Shown: positions 14,505-22,976, counted from the first letter of the stretch. The stretch is DNA of 34,896 bases from Clostridia bacterium (GCA_017621155.1 JAGATP010000024.1:1-34896), one strand, 5' to 3'. Numbers and translations: made by a program. The notes: a model not told the origin generated them from the sequence alone.

Positions 14505-15398
14505 ATGACCGGTTTTTTTCACGGCACCGCAACGGCGATGATTACGCCTTTTGTCGGTGACAAAATCGATTTTGAGGCGTTCGGCCGCATGATCGAATAC
14601 CAAATTCAGGGGGGCACCGACGTGCTTGTCGTCCTCGGAACGACGGGCGAGCCTGCCACGATGACGGAGGAGGAAAAGGAAGAGGCTATGCGTTTTGCCA
14701 TCGAAAAGACGGCGAAGCGCGCGAAAATCGTCTTCGGGAGCGGTGCAAACTCGACCAAGAAGGCAGTCGAAGCCTCCAAAAAGGCAGAAGCCTTCGGGGC
14801 GGACGGACTCCTCGTCGTCACTCCCTATTACAACAAGTGCACTCAAAACGGAATTTACGAATACTACAAGGCGATTAACGACGCGGTGTCCATTCCCATC
14901 ATTGCCTACAATGTTCCCGCACGCACCGGCGTTAACATCCTGCCCGCCACGGCGGAACGGCTCGCCACTCTCCCCCACCTTGCGGGAATCAAAGAGGCTT
15001 GCGGCAATATGGAGCAGATCTGCGAAACCATGCGGCGCATCCGCGGCAAGATGGATCTCTATTCGGGAGACGATAACCTGAACCTTCCCATCCTCGCCAT
15101 CGGCGGCGAAGGGCTCATTTCCGTCGTTTCCAATCTCCTTCCGAGGGACGTCAAAGAGATGTTCACCCTCGTCAAGGCGGGGAAGCTTTCCGAAGCAAAC
15201 GCATTGCAAGACAGACTTCTCCCCGTCATCGACGCGTGCTTTACGGAAGTCAATCCCATCCCCGTCAAATACGGCTGCGAGGCTTTGGGCTTAGGCGGAG
15301 GCATTCCGAGAGGGCCTTTGACCGAGCTTGAGGACGCCCACAAGAAAGTCATGGACGACGCGCTTTCCGCTTTTGGCGCAAAGAAGGTGAACGCATGA
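14505..15398 (+). CDS. dapA: 4-Hydroxy-tetrahydrodipicolinate synthase
   Basis: 297 residues, typical length. It condenses pyruvate with aspartate semialdehyde in the cytoplasm, the committed step to DAP and lysine. The TIM-barrel active site is intact: T46-T47 in LGTTGEP, Y135 in IIAYNVPARTGV, R140, and the Schiff-base lysine K163 in GIKEACGN. AAGGAGG stands 5 bases before the ATG, and the gene follows asd by 9 bases. Its end overlaps dapB as ATGA. Control is by the upstream lysine riboswitch; the product also feeds dipicolinate for spores. Confidence 0.96.
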   Translation: MTGFFHGTATAMITPFVGDKIDFEAFGRMIEYQIQGGTDVLVVLGTTGEPATMTEEEKEEAMRFAIEKTAKRAKIVFGSGANSTKKAVEASKKAEAFGADGLLVVTPYYNKCTQNGIYEYYKAINDAVSIPIIAYNVPARTGVNILPATAERLATLPHLAGIKEACGNMEQICETMRRIRGKMDLYSGDDNLNLPILAIGGEGLISVVSNLLPRDVKEMFTLVKAGKLSEANALQDRLLPVIDACFTEVNPIPVKYGCEALGLGGGIPRGPLTELEDAHKKVMDDALSAFGAKKVNA

Positions 15399-16138
15399 AT
15401 GTACTCATTCGCGGCATCTGCGGAAAGATGGGCACGAACATCTACGAGCTGTTAAAGGACGACGAGACGGCAACCGTCGTCTGCGGCGTCGACCTTACGA
15501 AGAAAGAGCTGCCCGTTCCCGTCTATCCGAGCTTCAACGATGTGAAGGAAGATGTCGACGTCATCATCGACTTTTCCTCCCCCGATTGTCTCGAAGAGGT
15601 TCTCCTCTTTGCCGAATGCAGAAAGTGCGCTATCGTCCTCGGCACGACGGGCTATTCGGAAGCCGACCTTAGGCGCATCGAAATGGCGTCCAAACGCATT
15701 CCCGTCTTTAAGACGGCGAATCTCTCGGTAGGCGTCAACCTCATGGAGCACCTCGTAAGGGAAGCCGCAGCCTTTCTCGGCGATAAATTCGACATCGAAA
15801 TCATCGAGAAGCATCATAACCTCAAAAAGGACGCCCCCTCGGGCACGGCGCTCATGCTGGCAAAGGCAGTGCAGGACGGAAGGGATCATTCCCTCACCGA
15901 AGTGTACGGAAGGGAAGGTCAGGTCGGTGCGAGAAAACAGAGCGAGCTCGGCATTCACGCCGTGCGCGGCGGTACGATCGTCGGCGAGCATGAAGTGATG
16001 TTCGCGGGCGAAGACGAGATCATCACCATTTCCCACAGCGCAAGGAGCAAAAAGGTCTTTGCTGCGGGCGCGATCAAAGCGGCAAAGTGGCTTGCGGGAA
16101 AATCTGCGGGCATGTACAATATGTCCGATCTCCTTTGA
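15395..16138 (+). CDS. dapB: 4-Hydroxy-tetrahydrodipicolinate reductase
   Basis: 247 residues. It reduces the dapA product with NAD(P)H to tetrahydrodipicolinate. The N-terminal nucleotide-binding motif is IRGICGKMG, with a VLGTTGYSE segment at 82-90. The family signature E138-KHHNLKKDAPSGTA contains H140-H141, K145 and the PSGT loop that binds substrate. RGGTIVGEHEVMFAG is also typical. Start overlaps the dapA stop by 4 bases. A terminator at 16185-16214 ends the operon. Further enzymes of the DAP pathway are not in the window. Confidence 0.96.
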   Translation: MNVLIRGICGKMGTNIYELLKDDETATVVCGVDLTKKELPVPVYPSFNDVKEDVDVIIDFSSPDCLEEVLLFAECRKCAIVLGTTGYSEADLRRIEMASKRIPVFKTANLSVGVNLMEHLVREAAAFLGDKFDIEIIEKHHNLKKDAPSGTALMLAKAVQDGRDHSLTEVYGREGQVGARKQSELGIHAVRGGTIVGEHEVMFAGEDEIITISHSARSKKVFAAGAIKAAKWLAGKSAGMYNMSDLL

Positions 16139-16184
16139 CCCTCAGGCAGAAGCATTCCCCAAGGCAACCAAATCCTACAATACG

Positions 16185-16214
16185 GGCGAATCGAAAATCG
16201 ATTCGCCTTTTTTT
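16185..16214 (+). terminator. Terminator of asd-dapA-dapB
   Basis: GGCGAATCGA (16185-16194), loop AAA, TCGATTCGCC (16198-16207) and seven T's. A textbook rho-independent terminator 46 bases past dapB. Confidence 0.9.
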
Positions 16215-16220
16215 AAGACG

Positions 16221-16255
16221 AAATCGAGCCGTCGCGATTTGCGACGGCTCGATTT
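16221..16255 (-). terminator. Probable terminator of the GH3/four-TM transcript
   Basis: AAATCGAGCCGTCGC (16221-16235) pairs perfectly with 16241-16255 over a five-base loop. It lies between convergent genes. The T-tract on the minus strand is only TTTCGTCTT, so it could also act as a transcription-blocking or RNA-stabilising hairpin. Confidence 0.55.
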
Positions 16256-16287
16256 CTCTTGTTTAAGGTTTCTCCGATCGATCCGCC

Positions 16288-16313
16288 GGGGAATACGTTT
16301 TCCCGTATTCCCC
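16288..16313. other. Third hairpin between dapB and the four-TM gene
   Basis: GGGGAATACG (16288-16297) pairs with CGTATTCCCC (16304-16313) with a six-base loop. No T-run worth the name follows on either strand; possibly an mRNA 3'-end stabiliser for the minus-strand gene. Confidence 0.45.
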
Positions 16314-16335
16314 TTTGAATCAGGAAGAAGAATGA

Positions 16336-16737
16336 TTAATCCTTCAGGAAACTCTTGACTGCGAGGAGCACCATTCCTGCGATGACGCAGACAATGCTGG
16401 CTGCTCTGGTATAGAACGCCTGCCAACCGCTTACGTTAACAGCGTCATAGGTAAACTGTGCTGCTGCCAAAACGGCGCTGTCGAGAATCAGGTTGGTGAG
16501 TGCAACGACAAGCATTACAAGCGCAACCAAACCGACGACGACGACGATAGGGTGATGGTTAGAGAACTTTGTGGCGAGATAGGCATCTGCTGCAAAGACG
16601 ACAAAGCCGATCACCAAAACCGTTATGGTAAGGGAGAGATGTTCCATATTGACGATGTTGCTGCTGACCAATGCAGTGATAAATGCAACGATCAGAAGAA
16701 CAGCGGATACACCGGACAAAATCATTGTTTTTTTCAT
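16336..16737 (-). CDS. Small four-TM membrane protein, partner gene of GH3
   Basis: 133 residues from ATG 16737, chosen because AGGAGG lies about 10 bases upstream; the frame reads further back only into the GH3 gene. Four hydrophobic segments (about 5-26, 33-55, 62-86, 105-128) with short loops and a basic start (MKK) and end (KSFLKD). No recognised family. The gene starts 4 bases after the GH3 stop, and its Shine-Dalgarno lies around that stop, so both proteins are made from one message. A role in the membrane with the GH3 protein is inferred from this arrangement. Confidence 0.8.
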   Translation of the reverse strand: MKKTMILSGVSAVLLIVAFITALVSSNIVNMEHLSLTITVLVIGFVVFAADAYLATKFSNHHPIVVVVGLVALVMLVVALTNLILDSAVLAAAQFTYDAVNVSGWQAFYTRAASIVCVIAGMVLLAVKSFLKD

Positions 16738-16741
16738 TTTA

Positions 16742-19700
16742 CTAGCCCTCCTTTCTTGTTTCAAGGACGAACATAACAGCTGCACCGAGCGTAAGGACTG
16801 CGGTAACGGAAATCGCCGCAATGTATGCGCCTCTCCACCAAGTCATCTTCCATACCTTATGCGTAGAAGCGTTGAATCTATTCATGAGGTTGGACTGTGC
16901 AAGACCCCAGAGGAAGTCACGGTTGGACTGTCTCAAAGCCTTGTTCATTGCAAGGTCGCCGTCATAGATGCCGGGAGCGATTGCTACGCCGTCCACTTCG
17001 TTGCCGAATCTGCTGGAAAGCTTGGTCTTATCATAGAAGGAAGACGCGCCGCGGATATCGAAGCCGGTGATGCCCGCGTAAACGGCTGCGGTGTACAGGT
17101 CGGTATCGTCAAAGATATCGGTGACAGCATAGCCGTGGAAGCCCCATTCGTTGCGGAGGATATCGGTAAGAAGTCCTCTCGAGCAGGTGACTTCGACTGC
17201 GCCGATCTTGGAGAAGGAGGTCATGAGACCGATCATGCCCATATCTTTCTCGGCGGTATCATACTTGTTTGCTTCGAATGCGATCTGGAAGGCACGAAGC
17301 TCGACTTCTCTTGCACGCTGTTCGGTCATGAAGGGAGCGACGCCGTTACGGTTGGTTTCCTGATCGTTGAAGGCAAAGTGCTTGGGAGCTGCGATAAGGC
17401 CTTTTGAACGAGCACCGATGGCAAATTCCATTGCACAGACGCCGGAAAGGACGGGATCCTCGGAGTAGTACTCGCAGTTTCTGCCGTTGTATGCGTGGCG
17501 ATGCGTGTTCAGACCGGGGCCCCAAAGGATGGGAAGTCCGTCGAAGAGCGCCTCTTCGCCGACGAATACGCCGAGCTCATACATCAGATCGTGGTTGAAG
17601 GAGGAAGCGAGGTTGGGCGACGCCGCAAAGACCTGAGGGTTCCAATTTGCATTCTTATCGTTATCGATGTTCTTCGACCAAGGAGCGTTCTTATCGACCG
17701 TCTTGTTGAGCGAAAGAACCATACCGTTTCCGCAGTTCTCGGTCATGTAGTATTCTTCAAGTCCGATGGATGGAACAGCGGGAATGGTCGGGCCGCCGTA
17801 GCCTGCGATGTACATGGATTCTTCTACGGTCAGCTGGCTCAAAATGGAAGGCCAACGATAATCATCGTACTCTGCGCCGACCATCTCATAAAGTTGAATG
17901 TTCGTTTCTTTACTGTTCCATTTGATGGAAGAGGTATCTTCACCCTGTTTGATGGTGTAGTAATGACCGTTCAGATCGTTCATCATGGAATCGGGAGCCT
18001 TCATATTCGAATACGTCTTGGGCCAAGTACCCGACCAATTCGATCTCGAAAGATAGGTCACGGTATTCGGCTCATAGAAGTTCCAATCGCCATACTCGAG
18101 GTGGTTGGAGATTCTCTGACCTGTCTTGGAGAATGCAAACGTATCGGTATCCTGCTTGCCACCCTGATAGTTATAATTCCATTTGAAGGTTGCAGCGGCA
18201 TTGCCGTTGTAATCCATACCGTCTGCCGTGGTCTTGCCTTCTGCCGCAAGGACGTTGTTGAGGGCGTCGTGTGCGCCGTTTCCGATCGCGAAGTAATAAT
18301 CTCCGGAATCGAATACGTACGTACCCTTCGTGCCGTCGGGATTGACGAACGTGCTGTCATAGCTTGCAAGATCCTGCAAATCGACGGTGACGGTCACTTC
18401 TTCGGACTTACCGGGTTCGATGATGCCCGTCTTGCCGAATGCAAGGAGTTGAATGGCGGATTTTTCGACCATTCCCTTCGACCAAGGAGCCTTTCCGTAA
18501 ATCTGAACGGCTTCCTTGCCCGCAACGTCTCCGGTATTCGTTACCTTTACCTTGAAGTCCATGGTAATTTCATGGGAATCCTTCGTAATAACAGGTCTTC
18601 CGACAAGCTCCTGCTTGAAATCGGTATAGGAGAGACCGTAACCGAAGCCATAGGTCACTTCATCCGCATACGACCAATTGCCCTTGGAGCCGTAAACGCC
18701 TGTCGAGGATGCCGCATTGCCCTGACCGTAAACCGCATCGTAGTATCTGGTCTCGTAATACCGGTATCCGACGTAGAGACCTTCCGCTTCGACGACGTAC
18801 GTTTTGCTCTTGCTTCTGGTGATATCGTCCGCATTCGAAAACTTAAAGTCGCCCATGTTCTGCATTGCGGGAGCGGACATATTGTAGGTTGCATAGATGT
18901 CGTAAAGGTGTCCGGAAGGAGCTTTCTTGCCGGAAAGGACGTCCGCAACGCCGAGCATACCGTAAGATCCGGGGAAGCCGATCCACATGATGGCGTCGAT
19001 ATCCTTGTCCTCTTTGAGCTCGTCGATTTCCATTGCGGAAGTGCAGTTGACGAGAACGATGACCTTTTTGCACTTTTCCTTCGCGAGTTTGATCATTTCT
19101 TTCTCGTTGGTGGTAAGCGCAAGGGGTTCTTCCGCTCCCGTACCCGCTGCTACACTGCCGGGTAAATAGTCGTTGGACTCACCGCCGGGACGGGAAATGA
19201 CGACGATACCCGTCTCTTCATAGCCCCCCGTAATGCTGTCAACCGCATTTCCAAGCTCGGAGATGGCGGGCTCTTTCGGATCGTACTCCTTCTTTGCGCC
19301 TTCGTTGTGCGCCCACGTCTGAGATTCTGCAATTTTGGCATAAGCCTGCATCATCGTGGGATTGACGTCGAAGCCTGCGCCGTCGAAGTCAAATTCGTCT
19401 CCCGTCCAATCGCCGCTCATCGTCAAACTCCAACCGCCACGGCTGGGAATTTGAGAAGCGATCGTGTGTGCAAAATCCGTCTTGTTCTGGGTGAGCGCCT
19501 GCTCGAGCGTGATGCAGGGGCCCTGTACCTTGACGCCGAAGCTGGAGCCGAGAAGAGGCACGCTGGAACGAATACCGAACAGCGTTACCTTGGGTTTCGT
19601 TCCGGTAATGGGAAGCGCCTTTCCCTCATTCTTCAGAAGGACACATCCTTCTTCTCCTTCCTTACGGCCAAGATCAATCGCCGCCTGAATCAATGCTTTG

Positions 19701-19924
19701 GTATTGGTTGTTTCCGTTGCAGGGTCATAGAACTTCGCATCGGGCAAAAACGTCTTGTAAAGATTATCGCCGTCGTCCGACACGACTTCTTCGCTCACCG
19801 TTCCGAGTTCCTTGTCGATGTCCCCTCTGTAGGCTTCCAATACCTGGGATACTGTGACTGACAGTCCGAGTGTGATACCGCACACTACGGTTAAGCCGTG
19901 CCACAAAGCCTTTTTAGCCATCAT
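16742..19924 (-). CDS. Glycoside hydrolase family 3, swapped domain order, membrane-anchored at both ends
   Basis: 1060 residues. An N-terminal hydrophobic segment (about 8-28, uncleaved anchor) and a C-terminal one (about 1031-1053) hold a large external part. The domain order is reversed from classical GH3: GH3 C-terminal domain first (EGCVLLKNEGKALPI near 92-106 to YGFGYGLSYTDF near 425-436), fibronectin-III-like domain (about 455-550), a linker, then the TIM barrel (about 690-1010). In the barrel: GPGLNTHRH, CEYYSEDPVLSG (817-828), K848-H849 in KHFAFNDQETNR, and the likely nucleophile D936 in YAVTDIF. The usual substrate-binding DGP site reads TENCGNG (728-734), and the Trp after the nucleophile Asp is Ile. 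Likely a beta-glycosidase of unknown specificity. AGGAGGT precedes tandem ATGs; SigA promoter at 20010-20038. Confidence 0.9.
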   Translation of the reverse strand: MMAKKALWHGLTVVCGITLGLSVTVSQVLEAYRGDIDKELGTVSEEVVSDDGDNLYKTFLPDAKFYDPATETTNTKALIQAAIDLGRKEGEEGCVLLKNEGKALPITGTKPKVTLFGIRSSVPLLGSSFGVKVQGPCITLEQALTQNKTDFAHTIASQIPSRGGWSLTMSGDWTGDEFDFDGAGFDVNPTMMQAYAKIAESQTWAHNEGAKKEYDPKEPAISELGNAVDSITGGYEETGIVVISRPGGESNDYLPGSVAAGTGAEEPLALTTNEKEMIKLAKEKCKKVIVLVNCTSAMEIDELKEDKDIDAIMWIGFPGSYGMLGVADVLSGKKAPSGHLYDIYATYNMSAPAMQNMGDFKFSNADDITRSKSKTYVVEAEGLYVGYRYYETRYYDAVYGQGNAASSTGVYGSKGNWSYADEVTYGFGYGLSYTDFKQELVGRPVITKDSHEITMDFKVKVTNTGDVAGKEAVQIYGKAPWSKGMVEKSAIQLLAFGKTGIIEPGKSEEVTVTVDLQDLASYDSTFVNPDGTKGTYVFDSGDYYFAIGNGAHDALNNVLAAEGKTTADGMDYNGNAAATFKWNYNYQGGKQDTDTFAFSKTGQRISNHLEYGDWNFYEPNTVTYLSRSNWSGTWPKTYSNMKAPDSMMNDLNGHYYTIKQGEDTSSIKWNSKETNIQLYEMVGAEYDDYRWPSILSQLTVEESMYIAGYGGPTIPAVPSIGLEEYYMTENCGNGMVLSLNKTVDKNAPWSKNIDNDKNANWNPQVFAASPNLASSFNHDLMYELGVFVGEEALFDGLPILWGPGLNTHRHAYNGRNCEYYSEDPVLSGVCAMEFAIGARSKGLIAAPKHFAFNDQETNRNGVAPFMTEQRAREVELRAFQIAFEANKYDTAEKDMGMIGLMTSFSKIGAVEVTCSRGLLTDILRNEWGFHGYAVTDIFDDTDLYTAAVYAGITGFDIRGASSFYDKTKLSSRFGNEVDGVAIAPGIYDGDLAMNKALRQSNRDFLWGLAQSNLMNRFNASTHKVWKMTWWRGAYIAAISVTAVLTLGAAVMFVLETRKEG

Positions 19925-19963
19925 TTTACCTCCTGATGATTAAAAATTTTTCCTCTGATGAAA

Positions 19964-19990
19964 GATTTGTTCATGTTGCTTTCACAAATC
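19964..19990 (-). promoter_or_regulatory. Hairpin in the GH3 5' leader
   Basis: GATTTGT and ACAAATC (19964-19970 / 19984-19990) can pair over 13 bases in the roughly 80-base leader. No terminator follows and no known riboswitch is recognised. Confidence 0.3.
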
Positions 19991-20009
19991 CATCACTTTG
20001 ATTGCACAC

Positions 20010-20038
20010 ATTATACACCCTTTTATGCTTCCCGTCAA
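20010..20038 (-). promoter_or_regulatory. SigA promoter of the GH3/four-TM operon
   Basis: TTGACG (20038-20033), a 17-base spacer and TATAAT (20015-20010) on the minus strand. The stretch from 20039 to 20152 behind it is AT-rich and shows nothing else recognisable. Confidence 0.85.
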
Positions 20039-20152
20039 TTGCAGAAATATCCGAGCTTGATTGCATTTTCAACTTTAATTTTCAAATTTTACTCTTTTCG
20101 ACATCGTAAATTGCTTTTTTGACATCACGAACTGCATTTTTATTGATTAAAT

Positions 20153-20184
20153 AAAACCGTCCTTCCCTATCGAAAGACGGTTTT
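20153..20184 (-). terminator. Terminator of the Mrp ATPase gene
   Basis: AAAACCGTC (20153-20161) pairs with GACGGTTTT (20176-20184) 36 bases past the stop; on the minus strand the stem ends in TTTTATTTA. Confidence 0.7.
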
Positions 20185-20220
20185 GAAAAATTCTTTCATT
20201 TTGTTTTTTCATGAATAACG

Positions 20221-21048
20221 TCAGGCTTTTTCGATCTCGGCAAAGACGGGAAGAAGGGGAGAGGGGTCGATTTCCTCTACCTTTCCCAAGTCCGCCTTTT
20301 CGGCGGCGACGGGGTCGACGGGCATCCTCGCAAAGGAAGGAATTTCAAACGCGCGCGCAAGCTCCTCTACTCTGCTTTTCCCGAAAATCTCATGCTTTTT
20401 CCCGCAATCGGGGCAGGCAAAATAGCTCATGTTTTCGACGATGCCGAGGATGGGAACGTTCATCATCTTCGCCATATTCACCGCCTTTTCGACGATCATG
20501 GAGACGAGATCCTGCGGGGTTGTGACGATGACGATTCCCGCAAGCGGAAGGCTTTGGAAGATCGTGAGCGGCACGTCTCCCGTTCCGGGGGGCATGTCCA
20601 CGAACATATAGTCCACGTCCTGCCAAACAACGTCCGTCCAGAACTGCGTGACCGTTCCGGCGATCAGAGAGCCTCTCCAAACGACGGGTTGCGTCTCTTC
20701 GTCGAGCAAAACGTTCATGCTCATCATCTGGATGCCGCTTTTCGAAAGGACAGGGAAAATCCCCCCTTCGTAGCCCGTCGCCCGCTCGTGAACGTCAAAG
20801 AGCTTGGGAATGGAAGGCCCGGTGATGTCCGCGTCCAGAATCGCAGCGGTATACCCCTGCCTGTTTGCGTAAGCGGCGAGCATAGCGGTCGTCATGGATT
20901 TTCCGACCCCGCCCTTGCCGCTGACCACGGCAATGACCTTTCTTACGGAAGCGTTCTCGTGCAAGGGCTTGATGAGGCTGTCCCCGCCCGCCCGCGACGA
21001 ACAATTTTCTCCGCAAGAAGAACAGTTGTGCGTACAATTTTCAGACAT
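20221..21048 (-). CDS. Mrp/Nbp35-type iron-sulphur cluster carrier ATPase
   Basis: 275 residues. Proteins of this family bind and pass on Fe-S clusters in the cytoplasm. The N-terminus is cysteine-rich (MSENCTHNCSSCGENC; C5, C9, C12, C16), as in Nbp35. The deviant Walker A GKGGVGKS (44-51) is followed by DADITGPSIPKLF, VDMPPGTGD (150-158) and ENMSYFACPDCGKKHEIFG with the cluster-binding C212-PD-C215. The start is ATG 21048 with AGGAG 8 bases before it; the frame runs upstream through the SRP RNA region, which cannot be protein coding. It is transcribed away from the divergent SRP RNA gene. Confidence 0.93.
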   Translation of the reverse strand: MSENCTHNCSSCGENCSSRAGGDSLIKPLHENASVRKVIAVVSGKGGVGKSMTTAMLAAYANRQGYTAAILDADITGPSIPKLFDVHERATGYEGGIFPVLSKSGIQMMSMNVLLDEETQPVVWRGSLIAGTVTQFWTDVVWQDVDYMFVDMPPGTGDVPLTIFQSLPLAGIVIVTTPQDLVSMIVEKAVNMAKMMNVPILGIVENMSYFACPDCGKKHEIFGKSRVEELARAFEIPSFARMPVDPVAAEKADLGKVEEIDPSPLLPVFAEIEKA

Positions 21049-21147
21049 AATATTCTCCTGTTTTCGATTAGGGTTGTCCTTTTCTTTCCGCTCTATGCGA
21101 AAAGAGAAAGATCCCATTGATTTCCGATAGTTTTCACAGAAAAACGC

Positions 21148-21176
21148 TTGCAAAATTCTGCGTTTTCGTGTACAAT
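21148..21176 (+). promoter_or_regulatory. SigA promoter of the SRP RNA
   Basis: TTGCAA (21148-21153), a 17-base spacer and TACAAT (21171-21176). The RNA 5' end at about 21184 is 8 bases after the -10, as expected. Confidence 0.8.
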
Positions 21177-21183
21177 AAAGAAG

Positions 21184-21448
21184 CTGTGCTAGACGGGGAG
21201 TTAGCGGTGCCCTGTACCTGCAATCCGCTATAGCAGGGTCGAATGCCTCCTCCGGCAATGTGCATGGAAGGCAGTGGCAGTACACGGGATGTTGATTCCG
21301 AGGTCTTACGCAACGAGTGGCTGCGAACCGTGTCAGGGCAGGAATGCAGCAGCACTAAACAGATTCTCTCGTGTGCCGTAAGGTTGCTTCGGAGGAGTTA
21401 CCGATGCTGTCGTCGCTTCGGTGTACGTTGACAAGGGAGGCTGCACAG
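21184..21448 (+). ncRNA. ffs: Signal recognition particle RNA, large Firmicutes type
   Basis: About 265 nt, like the Bacillus scRNA (about 270 nt). It guides Ffh-dependent delivery of membrane and secreted proteins. The Alu-domain block TGTGCTAGACGGGGAG, GGTGCCCTGTACC and GCAATCCGCTATAGCAGGG near the 5' end is characteristic. The Ffh-binding hairpin is GTCAGGGCAGGAATGCAGCAG, with the GGAA tetraloop at 21341-21344. CTGTGC at the 5' end pairs with GCACAG at 21443-21448, and a run of seven T's follows. Exact ends are inferred from this pairing and from the promoter. Confidence 0.95.
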
Positions 21449-21464
21449 TTTTTTTGAAAAGGCG

Positions 21465-21490
21465 AAGTCGTGCAAAAGCACGGCTTTTTT
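21465..21490 (+). terminator. Second terminator after the SRP RNA
   Basis: AAGTCGTGC (21465-21473), AAAA loop, GCACGGCTT (21478-21486) and a T-run. It backs up the T-run directly after the RNA. Confidence 0.75.
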
Positions 21491-21510
21491 CTTGTCCGAA
21501 GTACTCTCGT

Positions 21511-21547
21511 AAAAAAGGCGCGCGGCGAATCCGCAAGCGCCTTTTTT
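21511..21547 (-). terminator. Terminator of lysC, possibly bidirectional
   Basis: AAAAAAGGCGC (21511-21521) pairs with GCGCCTTTTTT (21537-21547), with an inner GCGG/CCGC stem. A- and T-runs on both sides let it work in both directions between the converging SRP RNA and lysC. Confidence 0.75.
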
Positions 21548-21585
21548 CAAGAAAAATCACAATTCCGAACGCGGAGTCTCCCCCT

Positions 21586-22911
21586 TTACTCGGTAAAAAA
21601 TTCGTGATAAATGGCGGAAATGCACTTCTCGCAATCCGCATTGTCGACGCCGACGATGATATTCAGCTCGCTGGAGCCCTGATCGATCATTCGGACGTTG
21701 ATTTCGGCGTCCGAAAGCGCCTTAAAGAGCCGCGCGCTCGTACCGACGTTGGAAGCCATGCCGTGTCCCACCGTTGCGATGAGCGCGACGTTTTCGAGCG
21801 AGCGCATGTAATCGGGGTGAACCGCCTCGTTGATTTCGGCTTCGACCTGTTCGAGAAGATGATCGGAAAGCTGCGCCGACTCGATGACGAGGGAAAGCGT
21901 ATCGATTCCCGAGGGCATATGCTCAAATGCGAGGTTATGATGCTCGAGAATGGACAAAATCTTGCGCGTAAAGCCGATTTCGCTGTTCATGAGGGATTTC
22001 TCAATGAAGAGAACGGTATAATTCTTCTTGCCCGCAATGCCCGTGACAATGTTGTTGTGCTCCTGCATCTTGTAGTAGACGGACGGCAGGATAAGCGTGC
22101 CCTCGTCCTCGGGACGGAAGGTGTTTTTGATGCGAATGGGAATGTTCGCCTTTCGAACGGGGAAAATGGACTCCGAATGCAAGACGCCTGCGCCCATGTA
22201 AGAAAGCTCGCGAAGCTCTTTATAGGACAGCGAAGTGATGTTCTTCGCTCCGGGAACGATGCGGGGATCGCACGCCAGAAAGCCGGAGACGTCCGTCCAA
22301 TTTTCATAGACTTCCGCCTGCGCGCCGCATGCGACGACCGCGCCCGTAATGTCGCTCCCGCCCCTCGAAAAGGTCTTGATTTCGCCGTCCGCCCCCATGC
22401 CGTAAAAGCCGGGAATGACGGCGTGCTTGACGCTTTTAAACGTCTCGAAAATGACGGAATAGCTCCTTTCGTCGAGCATGCCCGCCGCATTGAAAAAGAT
22501 GACGTCTTTGGCGTCGATAAAATCGTAGCCGAGCACCTCCGCCATAATGCGGGCGCTCAGATATTCGCCGCGGGACGCCGCATAATCGCTGCTCCCCGTG
22601 CGATCGATGGTTTCTTCGATTTCGTCAAGGATACCTTTCATGTCAAGGTTGAGTTTGAGTTCTTTGGCAATTCCCAGAAAGCGCTCTCTGATCTTTGCAA
22701 ACACCGCTTTGCAGCTACCCTCCGACTTTACGGCTTGGGCGCAGCGGTAGAGCAGATCCGTCACCTTGATATCCGCGCTGAAGCGCTTCCCGGGAGCGGA
22801 AACGACGATATACCTCCGTTCATCGTCCGAACGGACGATATCGGCGACCCGCTTCATGATGTTGCCGTCCGCCATGGACGTTCCACCGAATTTACATACC
22901 TTGATCGACAT
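21586..22911 (-). CDS. lysC: Aspartate kinase
   Basis: 441 residues. It phosphorylates aspartate with ATP, the entry step for lysine, DAP, threonine and methionine. The kinase domain begins VCKFGGTSM (K7-FGGTS12) and includes FSRGGSDITGA and the ENWTDVSGFL segment. Two ACT regulatory domains fill the C-terminal third (SLMNSEIGFTRKILSILEHH and ALIATVGHGMASNVGTSARLF), so feedback inhibition by lysine and/or threonine is expected. The length and order fit the single-chain class III form (as in YclM), with no internal alpha/beta start evident. AGAGG precedes the ATG. It lies 65 bases after cdaA, and no riboswitch is visible before it, unlike asd. Confidence 0.94.
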   Translation of the reverse strand: MSIKVCKFGGTSMADGNIMKRVADIVRSDDERRYIVVSAPGKRFSADIKVTDLLYRCAQAVKSEGSCKAVFAKIRERFLGIAKELKLNLDMKGILDEIEETIDRTGSSDYAASRGEYLSARIMAEVLGYDFIDAKDVIFFNAAGMLDERSYSVIFETFKSVKHAVIPGFYGMGADGEIKTFSRGGSDITGAVVACGAQAEVYENWTDVSGFLACDPRIVPGAKNITSLSYKELRELSYMGAGVLHSESIFPVRKANIPIRIKNTFRPEDEGTLILPSVYYKMQEHNNIVTGIAGKKNYTVLFIEKSLMNSEIGFTRKILSILEHHNLAFEHMPSGIDTLSLVIESAQLSDHLLEQVEAEINEAVHPDYMRSLENVALIATVGHGMASNVGTSARLFKALSDAEINVRMIDQGSSELNIIVGVDNADCEKCISAIYHEFFTE

Positions 22912-22976
22912 AACAACCTCTGATTTCGGGGATTTCCCCCTCTATTTCATCCTATTCCCCTTCTCCCCGTTTTTGT

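Noticed and set aside
17495..19165. 556-codon open frame on the plus strand
   Set aside because: Antisense to the barrel and linker of the GH3 gene, with no recognisable domain.
21049..21285. N-terminal extension of the Mrp ATPase frame
   Set aside because: It reads through the SRP RNA and its promoter; AGGAG and the cysteine-rich start place the true ATG at 21048.
22912..22976. Terminator between cdaA and lysC
   Set aside because: Only a tiny GGGG/CCCC hairpin without a T-run is present, so read-through is expected.
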